From contig OX328097.1 in assembly GCA_946811185.2 (NCBI GenBank), positions 59,921,063 to 59,985,062 of the forward strand: DNA of 64,000 nt. Direction: 5' to 3'. This document shows positions 1 to 10,055 of the stretch, in pieces (position 1 is the first letter of the stretch; the number at the start of each line of letters is the position of its first letter). The notes under the pieces are model-generated. The model had not been told where the DNA came from and made no database searches. It saw nothing but the letters and a program-made list of their open reading frames with translations. This stretch comes from Hippopus hippopus (Eukaryota; Mollusca; Bivalvia; Cardiida; Cardiidae). The translations under genes were made by a program, and so were the position numbers.

Positions 1-863
1 AGGGATTGAACTGTATGGAAAATGAAGAAAATCCTTCAATTGGTTTGGGAAAGGTAGCCATTTGATGACTTAAGTCTTGTTTACTCAACAAAGTCCACAT
101 TATTGGTGCCATTTCTAAAACTTGCAGAGGTTGTTTAATACAACAAGTACTAAAACATTGTCAAATTTGACTGGGTTCCAAACAAGTGGTTCTGACAAAC
201 TGTACTTTGACTATTTCACCGTTTGTTCAATTCAACATGCCTACTTATTATGCTGTCTTAGTGGATTCAAGCCAATTTTAAACTCCCCTCCCCCTTGTTT
301 TTGTGCACGTGTATGTGTTTGCCTTTTCCCTTTTTGCATCATAAATGATATATGCTAGAAAATAAGCAAAATCACAGTCAGTAGAGTAGTTCAGGCCCTC
401 AAGGGCCACTATTTTCATACTTCTGTCTAAATGCAACATGTTAAAATAAGAATGTTTAGACTGCTGCAGAACGAATAAGAACATCTACAGATTTAATGTC
501 TTCTTAACAAATCTAATAAAGAAATAAAGCTTTACAGCTCAAAAAACGTGTCAACAGCAAGTGTATGACCTGCAAGGTAAAGACCATAAACATAAGCCAA
601 TGAAAAGATATGATTCTTGAAAGTAATGTCAAGACATGGTTGCTCTGAAAATCTTTTAAGGCTCCCAAACAATCCTGTGATTGTATTCTCCTGTGAAGGA
701 TAGGAAGGTGACAACATTTTTCCAACAAAGACTCAAGTATAAATCCTATCATTTTTATGACTTCATACTGCAAATAAATAAAAACATGGACAAATCTAAA
801 ATTACAGCATTACGCATTTTTTTTTTTTTGCAGAAAATCATGTTGGCTTTTTTTTTATTCCAG
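1..863 (+). other. upstream KIF26 intron, mostly unique sequence
   Basis: AT-rich sequence with no exon or known repeat that I can recognise. The exon at 864 begins with two bases of a split codon, so another intron (phase 1) must reach back beyond the window. A T-rich tract at 817-829 precedes an unused-looking acceptor at 832-833. Confidence 0.6.
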
Positions 864-953
864 AAGATGAGAGTCGCTCCTCACACCTTTTATTTACCCT
901 ACATGTCTATCAATACAGAATAGAAAAGGAAAACAAAGCAGGGTTGCCAGGAG
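864..953 (+). CDS. KIF26: KIF26-type kinesin, internal motor-domain exon (switch I region)
   Basis: Internal coding exon of a KIF26 (kinesin-11 family) motor. It opens after a strong acceptor (TTTTTATTCCAG, AG at 862-863) and ends at a consensus donor GTGAGT at 954. Two bases complete a codon begun upstream, 29 full codons follow, and one base is left over. The peptide contains [18 protein letters not shown], the KIF26 version of the kinesin switch I / beta-6 strand (canonical NxxSSRSHxxFxIxVxQ); here the serine-arginine order is altered. The following [11 protein letters not shown] leads into the next exon, 24.9 kb away, with which the reading phase (1 base + 2 bases) fits exactly. KIF26 proteins are atypical kinesins that bind microtubules, are reported to lack ATPase cycling, and act in signalling and neuronal development. 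A second acceptor at 832-833 would add ten residues in frame, but the 864 start fits the family better. Confidence 0.9.
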
Positions 954-1000
954 GTGAGTATACTTGTTCAGGGTACACTGGAACTAGTCTACTTTCCCAT

Positions 1001-1216
1001 GCTGAGCCAGTTTACTCAGTTGTTAGCATGCATGGATTGAAATGCATGAGTGGTAGATACAAATCCTACCTCTTCTTTCTGAAAATATATGATAGTTGTT
1101 GCAACAAGATTCATTCTTCGCCTGTCACTGAATCTTGTTTTGATGGTGCTTATGTGTAAAAGCAGGTATTGGCTTGCTGTTACAATACATAATGCAAAAA
1201 TATTATCAAAGTTGGG
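1001..1216 (+). mobile_element. tRNA-derived SINE, type 2
   Basis: Degraded A-box-like TTTACTCAGTTGTTAGCATG and B-box-like GTAGATACAAATCC, then the type 2 body (GATAGTTGTTGCAACAAGATTCATTC) shared with copies at 11106, 22373, 43557 and 56552. It lies only about 50 bases after the first exon's donor. Confidence 0.6.
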
Positions 1217-1674
1217 ATGTGAGAAAGAGGGCACAAGAACATTTTTTGCTCTTGCCTTTAGCATAGTTTTCAAACATTTACGTTGGTTTATTTCATCTTG
1301 TTCAAAGTTTGACATTAAATTCTTTTCATGAATCAAACCAAAATTTTTTCTCATTGCTTTTTTGCATGACACAGAAAAGGCAGCCTAAAGTAAATCATGT
1401 CATCATAAATACTTCAAACATGACATCATAAAATTTCATATTTGTGTAGAAATATTGAAAATCATTGCTAAACTACAAAAATAACTGTTGTTTTTTGGCT
1501 CTGAAACAACTCATAAACCTTTCTGACATGAATGTTTTGCCCTTTGCTGTACATATTTGATGAAAGTGTGGCTGGTGTCTTTTGAAAATATTGTGAAAAA
1601 TGGATTTTCATTGCATGCAAATTTCAATCATGAGTTTGAAAGCACTTATTATGCGCAAGAAAAGTACTGTGCTG

Positions 1675-1887
1675 AACCCTGTACCAAACAGTCCCGAGTT
1701 CTGACAACCCTGGGAATAGGACTTTAACAACATTATACAAAAAGGAGAAAATGCTGGGAACTGGCATTTTCTCCTTTTCCCATGATGTTTTCTATCCTTT
1801 CAAAGAAAACCCTGTCATCTGAGCAACATTTGATATGTTACCTGCATTTTGGAAAAAAAATCAGAAATTTTGTTTGTTTAGAGTTTC
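1675..1887 (+). mobile_element. family A MITE, + orientation
   Basis: Left half with CCCTGTACCAAACAGTCCCG, core AAGGAGAAAATGCTGGG with its inverted arm, then a worn right half. Both terminal TTAA sites are lost. Confidence 0.75.
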
Positions 1888-1897
1888 ATAAAGAGTA

Positions 1898-2929
1898 CCG
1901 TAATTTGCTTAAGTTTTGGGACAGTAAAAAATAATTAATTTTTTTCGTGTCCCAATACTTTGGTCTACAAAAAATAATTATTTTGTCAGCTGTCCCAAAA
2001 CTTATGGTCAAACAAGACAATCTGTCATACTGAAAGTCAATGGCCGCTAACCCGTCGAATATTGCCGACATTAAAATATTGCTACGTCATTGATGTCGAT
2101 AAACATCCAATCATATGCAGATTGGTCTATTTTCAGACAGATTGGAATTTCACCCATCAATTTGAGCACTAAGAGCTTAAAACTTCGCTTTTCCTCATTG
2201 TTGTCGTTGATGATTAACTTGTCACTCATTATTGTCTGCGTCCTGTGATCGCATGAGGATGTTATTTTGCGTTTGTAGATAAATTCACAACATATTTTAC
2301 CTGCTTACATGTACGTGAGGTGAACAACGTTAATTCCACTCTGACAGGTACCTGCTCGGACCGTTCTCAAATTTGATTGGTTCGTCGATCTTCGATCGAT
2401 AAACCTTGGGTAAACTAGAATGCTGTACCTTGATTTCTATTTATAAACAACGAACTCATTGACCGTGTAATACATGCGTGTCAACTCTGTCAACTTCAGA
2501 TGTACATATACCCGTTATACACGTTATATATCTTGGATACAAGTTTATCACACCCTTTATACACTAACGTCGGATTTCTTTTTGAATTGGGGTTTAAATT
2601 AGACTGTCAGGTGATCAAGTTTTTTGTCTTGAATCAGGAAACTCCCTTTGAAATCAGGAGGGTTTTGAAGCATGCTTACGACGTTACATGTGTAGAAATA
2701 AAACTGCACAAAATTAACAGTTGCAAACAAACGGTATCAAACGGATTGAAAGAGTTTTTTTTTTTTAAATAGATATTCACTGTCCCAGTTCTTTGGAACA
2801 AAAAAATACTGATCTTGCTTCGCAATTTTTGGTATGTCCCAAATATTTGGGTCATGAAAAATAATTATTTTCGCGATTTTTTATGGTGTCCCAATTCTTC
2901 GGGTGTCCCAAAACATACGCAAAATACGG
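1898..2929. mobile_element. TA-flanked TIR DNA transposon, non-autonomous
   Basis: Terminal inverted repeats begin CCGTAATTTGCTTAAGTTTT on the left and, read from the other end, CCGTATTTTGCGTATGTTTT. Both are followed by GGGACA and several copies of GTCCCAA near each end. TA dinucleotides at 1896-1897 and 2930-2931 are the probable target duplication, pointing to a Tc1/mariner-type or similar element. No transposase frame remains in the ~1,030 bases; the middle is slightly CpG-richer than the surroundings. Confidence 0.7.
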
Positions 2930-2940
2930 TAAGTTCAAGT

Positions 2941-3262
2941 TTGTGTACAGGCTTTTGAGCTTTGGAACTTTTGAGCCTTGTAATACTTTGTGACTGTGTA
3001 GCCTTAGAGCACTTATGGTTTTTAAGCATTAGAGCACTATATAGTTTTTTATGCCTCAGAGCACCAACTGGCTTTTGAGCCTTAGAGAACTTTGTACATA
3101 CAGAGCCTGAAAACACCTTATTGCTTTTGAGCAATGGAGCATTATGTGACTTTTTAGTCTCAGAGCACAATGTAACTTTTTAGTCTCAGAGCACTGTTAG
3201 ACTTCTTACTCTCAGAGCAATATGTGGCTTTTGAGACCTAGTGCTCTTTGTAGCTTTATAGA
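2941..3262. repeat. degenerate ~30-bp minisatellite
   Basis: About ten imperfect units of the type CTTTTGAGCCTTAGAGCACT. The unit is visible by eye from CTTTTGAGCTTTGG to GCTTTTGAGACCTAG. An open minus-strand frame through it is a by-product of the repeat. Confidence 0.75.
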
Positions 3263-3672
3263 CTGAATAAAAAAAAAATAGAATATCCTCTATCCTAGGT
3301 CACCAAATTCTCTCTTTGGCCAATTGTTATTGGTCTGTAGTAGAACAATGAATTACTGGTGAATATTACTGCTAATAAACAGACAAATTAGAAAAGCGAA
3401 AAGATGGCTGTTTACCAGGATGATGATGCCCCTCATTCATCAAAAACTATTATTTCTACCACACACAATGTCTGTGTTCCCAGTTTACATAACAACTTGA
3501 TAGTTGAACGGCTGCTGTCACTGTCTCATTCAATGGAGGGTCTGTATTTGCTGTTTTGTAATAATTGCATTAGACAAGTGAGTGTAAGCCATTGCTTTGT
3601 GCATTTGCAGAGGGACTTACTTTTTGCATTGTTTCTCAACTGTTAAACCAAAACATTTATTTCCAACAAAAT

Positions 3673-3872
3673 CTTAACACTTAGGCTGCTAAGCTCAAGT
3701 CACTGACCTTTTGTGGACAGTGCAGACCAAGATATGATTGCACAGAATGTGCAGTCTGATCTTGGATCTACATTGTTGGATAAGGAGATTTTTTTTTTTT
3801 GAAATAAGTTTGTAATACTATCAGATTCCTACCGGTAGTATGGCGCCATTAGACTAATTTAGCAGGCTTATG
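3673..3872. mobile_element. family C MITE, near full length
   Basis: Starts TTAACACTTAGGCTGCTAAG and ends TTTAGCAGGCTTATGG, an inverted pair. In the middle is the palindrome around GCACAGAATGTGCAGTCTGATC. Confidence 0.7.
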
Positions 3873-3978
3873 GCTTCTGTATACAATGCATAAGATCAGA
3901 ATGCACAGAATAGGCTACAACATGTAAATTTGACTGTTTATGTATTTGATTGGTCAGTGAAAACAACCAATTTAAGCC

Positions 3979-4186
3979 TTTACGAAACAATCACTGTTTC
4001 AACAACTTGAAAAAGATGGCTTTTGAAAACATTGTGGGAACAGGAATGAATGCAAGTAACCAGGTTTTATTTTCTCCTTCTCACTCAATGCTTATTATTC
4101 CTTGGAAGACATCTATTTTAACTTATTTAATGTGTTGTCTTCAAATATTAAATGCTTTCAATATGGACCTGTGCTTGAAAAGTTTA
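3979..4186 (+). mobile_element. family A MITE, + orientation, degraded
   Basis: TTTTGAAAACATTGTGGGAA is followed by a damaged core and the right-half landmark ATGCTTTCAATATGGAC. It directly abuts the next copy. Confidence 0.65.
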
Positions 4187-4189
4187 TCT

Positions 4190-4409
4190 TTTTGCCAAAC
4201 AATCCCTGGTTTTCACGACTCTGTGAAAGAAGCCTTTTGAAAACATTGTGGGAAAAGGAGAAAATGCTGGTAACCAGCATTTTCTCCTTTTCCCACAATG
4301 TTTTCTATCCTTCCCAAAACAAATTTCAATTTTTGAGTCACTTCAATTTTGTCGTCTGCTAATGCTTTCAAATTGGAACAATCTAAAATTTTGTCGTTTG
4401 GTAAAGAGT
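4190..4409 (+). mobile_element. family A MITE, + orientation
   Basis: Intact palindrome, left TTTGCCAAACAATCCCTGG, right end GTCGTTTGGTAAAGAG. The TTAA sites are worn. Confidence 0.85.
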
Positions 4410-4755
4410 CATATGACTGTGCAGGCTGTTGTAGTCTGAATAACCTACAAAATAGCAGACAGTATAGATCTAAGCCCATTCTCTGCAAAAGTGCAGCCTG
4501 AACATGATTTATACTGGCTGAAACAGCAATACTTACTATAGTTGTAGTTGATGCTGTAGCAAAATTTCTTTTTGTAAAATAAAACATACTGATGAACACT
4601 TGTTCTAAATTGAAACAAGACAGATCCTTTTGAAATAGGTAGATGGTGTATGAGGTACTATGCTGTTGATATTGGTGAACATTAGTTACCCTTGCATATT
4701 GGTATCATAAAAATGGGCCTGCCTAAAGGCCCATAGAATAAATATAGTTTTTGCT

Positions 4756-5575
4756 TAACCCTTTACCAGACGACAAAATTTTAGCCTTGTCCAAATTGAA
4801 AGCATTTGCAGACGAAAATTTCAGTGTGGTGCAAATGTTGCAATTTTTAGCTCCACTGGCCGAAGGCCAGAGAGCTATTGTCATGGCGTTGTGTCCGTCG
4901 TGCGTCCGTCCATCCGTCCATCCGTCCGTCCGTCCATTCGTCCGTGCGTGCGTGTGTCCGTAAACTTTTTCTTTAAAAAACTTCTCCTCAGAAACTATTG
5001 ACTGGATTTTTACCAAATTTCACAGGAATGTTCCTTTGGTGGTCCTCTTTCAAATTCCTTCAAATAATTGTGTTCCATGAAGAATTCTGGTTGCCATGGC
5101 AACCAAAGTAAAAAACCTTTAAAAATCTTCTCCTCCCAAACCGCTATTTGGATAGCATTATTATTTTGCAGGAATGTTCCTTAGATACAGGTTTACAGAA
5201 TTCCTTAAAAAAAAAAAGATCTGTCAAAAAACATGGCTTTTATGGGAGACTCATTTTCCTTTTATGGTATAAAGTAAAATCTTTGAAAAATTTCTTCTCT
5301 AAAACTATTCATTGGATTTCATTGTTGTTTTGCAGGTAAGTTCCTATGGTGGTTGTCTACCAAATTGTTTCTTCAGTGAGCTAAAATGCAGGATTGAATG
5401 ATAATTGTTAAAAACTTCCTTTCGCCATTATAGAAATATCAGGCCTGTGGAGCGATACAGGCGCTCAAGCGCCTCTAGTTCTTTGATGGGATAGAAAACA
5501 TTTTTCCACAATATTTTCAAAAGGCTTCTTTACTAGGGTCATTAAAAGTCGCATTGTGCGGTAGAGGATTAAAAA
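4756..5575 (-). mobile_element. family A MITE interrupted by a HINE-1 element
   Basis: First part 4756-4844 (TTAACCCTTTACCAGACGAC to the segment before the core); second part 5480-5575 (TAGAAAACATTTTTCCACAA to GGTAGAGGATTAA). The 635-base HINE lies between. Most of the left arm of the palindrome is missing. Confidence 0.8.
4845..5479 (+). mobile_element. HINE-1: Helitron-like non-autonomous element, copy 1
   Basis: Starts TTTTTAGCTCCACTGGCC followed by its inverted GGCCAG (short 5' hairpin), then a (TCCG)n microsatellite at about 4904-4960. A body of three loosely repeated units follows (each with a form of GGAATGTTCCT). It ends with a stem-loop GGCGCTCAAGCGCC and CTCTAGTT. This layout (5' inverted repeat, microsatellite, tandem core, 3' hairpin, insertion between T residues with no duplication) is that of Helentron-associated elements. 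No Rep/helicase coding is present. Confidence 0.75.
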
Positions 5576-5609
5576 AGATAATCTACATAAATTTCAGCCT
5601 AGTATAACA

Positions 5610-5710
5610 ACATACATGATAGCATTGTGACAGAAGGAGAATATGCTCTGTAGGAACAATTTCTACTTTTGTCATAATGTTTGTAAAAGCTGTTAGCTGC
5701 AAGATGCAAA
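5610..5710. mobile_element. family D palindromic element, fragment
   Basis: GTGACAGAAGGAGAATATGC facing ACAATTTCTACTTTTGTCA, followed by the CTGTTAGCTGCAAGA tail seen in other family D copies. Confidence 0.5.
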
Positions 5711-5888
5711 AAGTCATCTACAAAAGATCATGCGTCACATGAACTTTGTTGACCTTCCTGTACATTTTGTCCTTGAGTATCAGTAAATAGTGGAACCAGT
5801 CCTATCCTGATCATTCAGTAGAGTTATCTTGTATTTTCCCAGAGATTCCTGACTTTTGTAAATATCAAGCATTATGTTATCACACCTA

Positions 5889-6123
5889 TTAACCCTTAAA
5901 CTATTTACCATATGAAAAAAATTTCAACTGGTCCAAATTGAAAGCATTTGCAGATGAAAAAATAAATGTGACTGAAACATTGAAATTTGGTTTGGGAGGG
6001 CTAGAAAATATTCTCGGTAAAGGAGAAAATGCTGGTAACCAGCGTTTTCTTCTTTTCCAACAGTGTTTTCAAAATCTTTTTATCACGGGGTCGTAAAATG
6101 TCTGGATTGTGTGGTAAAGGGTT
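5889..6123 (-). mobile_element. family A MITE, - orientation
   Basis: TTAACCCTTAAACTATTTACC at one end, GTGTGGTAAAGGGTTAA at the other, full core (AGGAGAAAATGCTGGTAACC). Its right TTAA is also the left TTAA of the next copy. Confidence 0.88.
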
Positions 6124-6306
6124 AACACACAATCCTGTGTTTTAATGACCCTGAGGAAGAAAGCTGTTAAAAACTTTGTGGGAAAAGCAGAAAATGCTGG
6201 TATCCTGCATTGTCTCTTTTCCCCCACAATATTTTCTCCACCTTTACAGCCACATTTAACATGTTGTCTGTGAAGTCTGAAGTTTAGTCCTGTGGTGAAG
6301 AGCTAG
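6120..6306 (+). mobile_element. family A MITE, + orientation, short
   Basis: TTAACACACAATCCTGTGTT start (CCTTTACC deleted), core GCAGAAAATGCTGGTATCC, shortened right half ending GGTGAAGAGCTA. Confidence 0.75.
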
Positions 6307-6344
6307 CTTATTACTGTACAGCTCTATATGACTATTACCCCTAG

Positions 6345-6450
6345 TATTGACAGATTGGAAAACACTGTGGGAAGTGGTGCAGTTGCTTTTGAAAAGCAAT
6401 TTCTCAATTTTCTACAAGGATTTCAATACTCTTGGAGAATGGCTTTGATC
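6345..6450. mobile_element. family D-like palindrome, degraded
   Basis: AAACACTGTGGGAAGTGG and TTGCTTTTGAAAAGCAA with partial pairing. Assignment is weak. Confidence 0.35.
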
Positions 6451-6518
6451 CTTGCTGGCCAGGCTAGCTACATTGCAGTGTCCTTTGACAAAGTGCTGCT
6501 GAGACCCAAAGCACTGGT

Positions 6519-6720
6519 TAATGATTTACTATGCAGTCTGGAGTTTCAACAACCCTGAGGAAGCAAACGTTTGTAAAAATTCTGTCTTTCATAGGGTAGA
6601 TAACGTTGTGGGATATACAGAAAGTGCTGGATACCAGCATTTTCTTGGTCTTGCAAAATGTGTTCAAAAGCTTTCTTTCTCAGGGCTATTCAAAGTCAGG
6701 ATTGTATTGTAAAGGTTAAC
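6519..6720 (-). mobile_element. composite family A MITE
   Basis: Begins with left-half sequence (CAACAACCCTGAGGAAGC), switches to a minus-orientation core (GGGTAGATAACGTTGTGGG ... ATACCAGCATTTTC) and ends TTGTAAAGGTTAA, sharing that TTAA with the next copy. Confidence 0.7.
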
Positions 6721-6942
6721 CCTTTACCGGACAATGCCGACTTTCAACGACCCTGGAAAAGAAGCCTTTGGTAAACATTGTAGGAAAAGGAATAAATTGC
6801 TGGTAACCAGCATTTTTATCCTCTTCCCATAATGTTTTCTACCCAGTCAAAGGAAGATCCGTTCGAGCCACACTGAAATTACCGTATGCAAATGCTTTCA
6901 GTTTGGACAATGGTTAAAATTTTGTCATCTGGTAAAGTGTTA
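6717..6942 (+). mobile_element. family A MITE, + orientation
   Basis: TTAACCCTTTACCGGACAAT to GTCATCTGGTAAAGTGTTAA; core AAATTGCTGGTAACCAGC intact. Confidence 0.88.
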
Positions 6943-7434
6943 AAGGAAATGGTCGCCTGAATAGAGTGACTGGTTACTTTGTATTCCATCTACATATTTA
7001 TCTGTATGTTTCTGACAGTTCCTAACACGGGGAAAGTCTCTGTGGAGAGAAATCAACTGATGACATTTACAGGATCTGAAGGAAGTGTTTCCCTCAAGGT
7101 CATTTTTGACGCATCATTTATTATATTTTTACTCTTATATGCAAGTGCGAAATACATCAAATGTTTGGGCGGATGTTCTTGTTTTAGATAATAATTAATT
7201 AGATGAATTTGACAGATGAATGTTCCTAAAATATTTTCCATTGTAAAAAACTGGTTTTAAAAACAAGGTGTAAACATTTTGATGATAAAATGTTGTGGTT
7301 TGAAGAACAAGTTGTTGAAAATTAATGATGATGATGTTGATGCTGACTTTGAATAGAATGTACTAACATTAGAGTTTGAACAAAAAAAACCTATGGACTT
7401 TTGCAGTCAGAAACAAACACCTAAATTTTAGACT

Positions 7435-7577
7435 GGTAGCCAGCATTTTCTCCTTTTCCCACAGTGTTTTCTATGATATTAGAGAGCTTAATCTCACTTG
7501 TAACAATTCGTTGAGTTTGTCATCTGCAGATGTTATGAAATTGAAAGTCTAAAATTTGTCATTCAGGAAAGGGTTAT
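7435..7577 (+). mobile_element. family A MITE, 5'-truncated
   Basis: Starts inside the core (GTAGCCAGCATTTTCTCC) and runs through a worn right half to AGGAAAGGGTTA. Confidence 0.75.
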
Positions 7578-7732
7578 AGTAGATCTATATTCTATATGCT
7601 GCATACATCAGTATTTTCCGTGAAATCTGTCAATATATCACCTCTATGTAGCTCTTCGAAGAGACTACAAAAGTGTCTGTTGCATAGCACACACTGTCAC
7701 AATTAACGTAAATGTAACTTTACGTCCTTACA

Positions 7733-7903
7733 CTAACGTCTATCATATTTTTCAACTATGGATCTTGTGTAACAAAGTTCATCAGTGGTTTCAAACTGCT
7801 TCTCGTGCAACTTTGATTTCACTTGCGGGAACACAGCAAAATCCATATGTGCAACACGTAGCACTTTTTCTTCATCAGTAAGACTGTAAAACTCAGACCT
7901 CTT
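7733..7903 (-). pseudogene. mariner/SETMAR-like transposase C-terminal fragment
   Basis: On the minus strand an uninterrupted run of about 56 codons ends at TAG (7733-7735). It includes EFYSLTDEEKVLRVAHMDF followed by AVFPQVKSKL and FETTDEL. The DFxxFPxxKxxLxxxxFxxxDEL pattern is the C-terminal end of the DDE/D catalytic domain of Tc1/mariner-type transposases, including the SETMAR-like copies common in invertebrates. Nothing upstream of it on that strand continues the protein (TAA at about 7904-7906), so this is a dead fragment. No TIRs were found around it. Confidence 0.6.
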
Positions 7904-8059
7904 GTTTTATCTCAAATTCTTGTATTTGTGGAGTAATAAAATAATTATTCTTAACAACACATTTAGATTATTTCAGTATTTAAGCTGATATGAATATTTA
8001 ACAGGAAACGTCACTATCAAAATGAATGAAACAGTTTGTCCACATATTTTTGATACACC

Positions 8060-8165
8060 CTCTTATGTCTTCGAAAGACCAGAAAACATTGTCGGAAAGA
8101 GAAGAAATGCTGGATACCAGCATTTTCACCAGTTTGAAAAATGTTTTTCAATTGTCTTTTCCCTA
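8060..8165 (-). mobile_element. family A MITE fragment, - orientation
   Basis: CCAGAAAACATTGTCGGAAA, core with ATGCTGGATACCAGC, broken after the palindrome. Confidence 0.6.
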
Positions 8166-8170
8166 GCACC

Positions 8171-8400
8171 CATAACTCTTTCCCAGATAAGAAATTTTGG
8201 ACTTGTCTAAATTGAGATCATCTGCAAATGATGAATTTTGAAGGTGGTACAAATAAACTTAAGTTCTTTGACAGGGTAGAAAACATTATGGGAAAAGAAG
8301 AAAATGCTGGTTACCAGCATTTTCTCCTTTCTCCACAATGTTTTCAAATGGTCTCTTTGTCAGGGTCGTGAAAACACAGGGTTTTGTGGTAATGGGTTAA
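8171..8400 (-). mobile_element. family A MITE, - orientation
   Basis: ATAACTCTTTCCCAGATAAG to GTGGTAATGGGTTAA; core ATGCTGGTTACCAGC intact. Confidence 0.85.
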
Positions 8401-8691
8401 CCATTGAGATTACAGAGAGATTAAAGGCTAAGGGATATAGAAAACATTATGACTATAAAACCATAACCACCTGCAGATGTTCTGTTTGCATGTTGCATTT
8501 TAATGCAGGCCATTTGGGGGGAAAAAGGTAATGGCAAAAGGACAAATTGCTATTACTTCAAAACAAGGTTTTTCTCATTTGCTGCAGTAATTTTTACATG
8601 TTTACATATATTAACTGTATTTCATTTTGATTGTGTTTTATAAAGATGTTTAGAAATCATCAGCTGCAATGTTTTGGGAAGGAGGAAGTGT

Positions 8692-8928
8692 ATAAACCCT
8701 GTATAAAACCATCCCATGTTTGAAGAACCATGAGGAATAAAACATTTGAAAACATTGTGAGAAAAGGAGAAAATGCTGGTAACCAGCATTTTCTCCTTTT
8801 CCCTCAATGTTTTTTAGCCTTTCAAAGACAGGTCCCATCATTTGGGCAGAGTTTAAGTTTTTGTCTGTGAAATCAATGCTTTCAATATAAACAAGTCTAA
8901 AATTTTGTAAAATGGTACAGGTTTAGAG
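8692..8928 (+). mobile_element. family A MITE, + orientation
   Basis: Intact 60-base palindrome centred near 8781. Both ends decayed (ATAAACCCTGTATAAAACC; TGGTACAGGTTTA). Confidence 0.85.
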
Positions 8929-9207
8929 GAAAGTGTTATGACTTGTTTTGCTATTTGAGACAGGAGACGTGGTTGTAATTTCCTCTGAGCAAATCTCATT
9001 TCTGAATTTCAAAGATCGCTGTCTGTAATTATTTTTTATATCTTTGATACGTTTATGATATAGATCTATGAATGAAAACTACATGCAACAGTTTCCCACG
9101 ATTTTGATATTCTTGACAGGCATTTGTCAATCGCTAAGGCGATACAGAGACTTGTGGGCTGAGTCTCTTGTAATACAGTTTTTTTTTGCTGGAAACCTTT
9201 CTCTCTT

Positions 9208-9629
9208 AACCTTTACCAGACAACAAAATGTAAGACTGGTCCAAATTAACCCTTTACCAGATGACAAAACTTTAACCCAGTCGGATTTGAAAGCATTTGG
9301 AGATGACAATTTCAATGTGGCTCAAATGGTGTAACTTTTCTGTGAAAGGATAGAAAACATTGTGGGAAAAGGAGAAAATGCTGGTTACCAGCATTTTCTC
9401 CTTTTCCCACGATGTTTTCAAAAGGCTTCTTTGCCAGGGTCGTTAAAAGTCGGCACTGTGTGGTAAAGGGTTAACAGCATTTGCAGACTATAACTTAAAA
9501 TTTTACACAAGTTATGAAATTTGCCATTGAAAAAGGATGAAAAATTGGGAAAAGGAGAAAATGTTGGTAACCAGCATTTTCTCCTTTTCCTAAAATGTTT
9601 TGAGCCGTTAAAACTCAGGATTGTGTGTT
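9208..9629 (-). mobile_element. family A MITE (outer copy) carrying a second family A copy
   Basis: Outer copy = 9208-9249 (TTAACCTTTACCAGACAAC ... GGTCCAAATTAA) plus 9471-9629 (TTAACAGCATTTGCAG ... TGTGTTAAAGGATTAA). The inner copy is inserted at the TTAA between GGTCCAAA and CAGCATTTGC. Confidence 0.85.
9246..9474 (-). mobile_element. family A MITE (inner, nested copy)
   Basis: 229 bases including both TTAA sites, ends CCCTTTACCAGATGAC and GTGTGGTAAAGGG, intact core. It is flanked by duplicated TTAA inside another family A copy. Confidence 0.92.
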
Positions 9630-9639
9630 AAAGGATTAA

Positions 9640-9800
9640 TCTTTATGAAACATTATCATGTGTTTTAAACTGATGAAGACAACTGTTAAAATCATTATGG
9701 GAGAAGCAGAAAATGCTGGTAAATGACAGTTCCTCCTTTTCACACAATTTTTTAGCCTCAGCCATTAAAAGACATCACAGTAGTCTAACCACATTTAATC
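9640..9800 (+). mobile_element. family A MITE, + orientation, partial
   Basis: GTTTTAAACTGATGAAGA left half and GAAAATGCTGGTAAATGACAG half-destroyed core; right half cut short. Confidence 0.6.
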
Positions 9801-9810
9801 AGTCATTGCA

Positions 9811-10055
9811 AATGAGCGATACCCTGTGAAAAGGGTTCTTAATGCATCTGCATAAAGTATCGACCTAGGTCAACCTGCGCAGGCTGACCTGGGACAAAAC
9901 TTTTTGCTATTTGTCAATTTTCAGTATGTCAAGAGACCAGTCTACCTTATGATACAGTCAGTAGGAAGACATAATTAATTTTGTGGATCATTAATTATGT
10001 GATGTCTTGCATGGTACATGCATCAAGCCCCCCTTTAGCCAGAGCATGGCTCAGA
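9811..10055 (+). mobile_element. family B MITE, copy 1
   Basis: AATGAGCGATACCCTGTGAAAAGGG...TTAATGCATCTGC at the left; ...CCAGAGCATGGCTCAGATG at the right, an inverted pair. Internal GACCTAGGTCAACCTGCGC. Confidence 0.7.

Noticed and set aside
834..863. Longer first exon using the acceptor at 832-833
   Set aside because: In frame, but adds NHVGFFFIP, which does not look like KIF26, and a better acceptor follows at 863.
3404..3577. N-terminal exon of KIF26 itself
   Set aside because: The motor exon at 864-953 lies upstream on the same strand and joins in frame to 25865, so this cannot be the gene's N-terminus.
9246..9474. Family A cores as transcription terminators or operator sites
   Set aside because: The palindrome is part of a mobile element present dozens of times in both orientations; the TTAA ends and nesting explain it.
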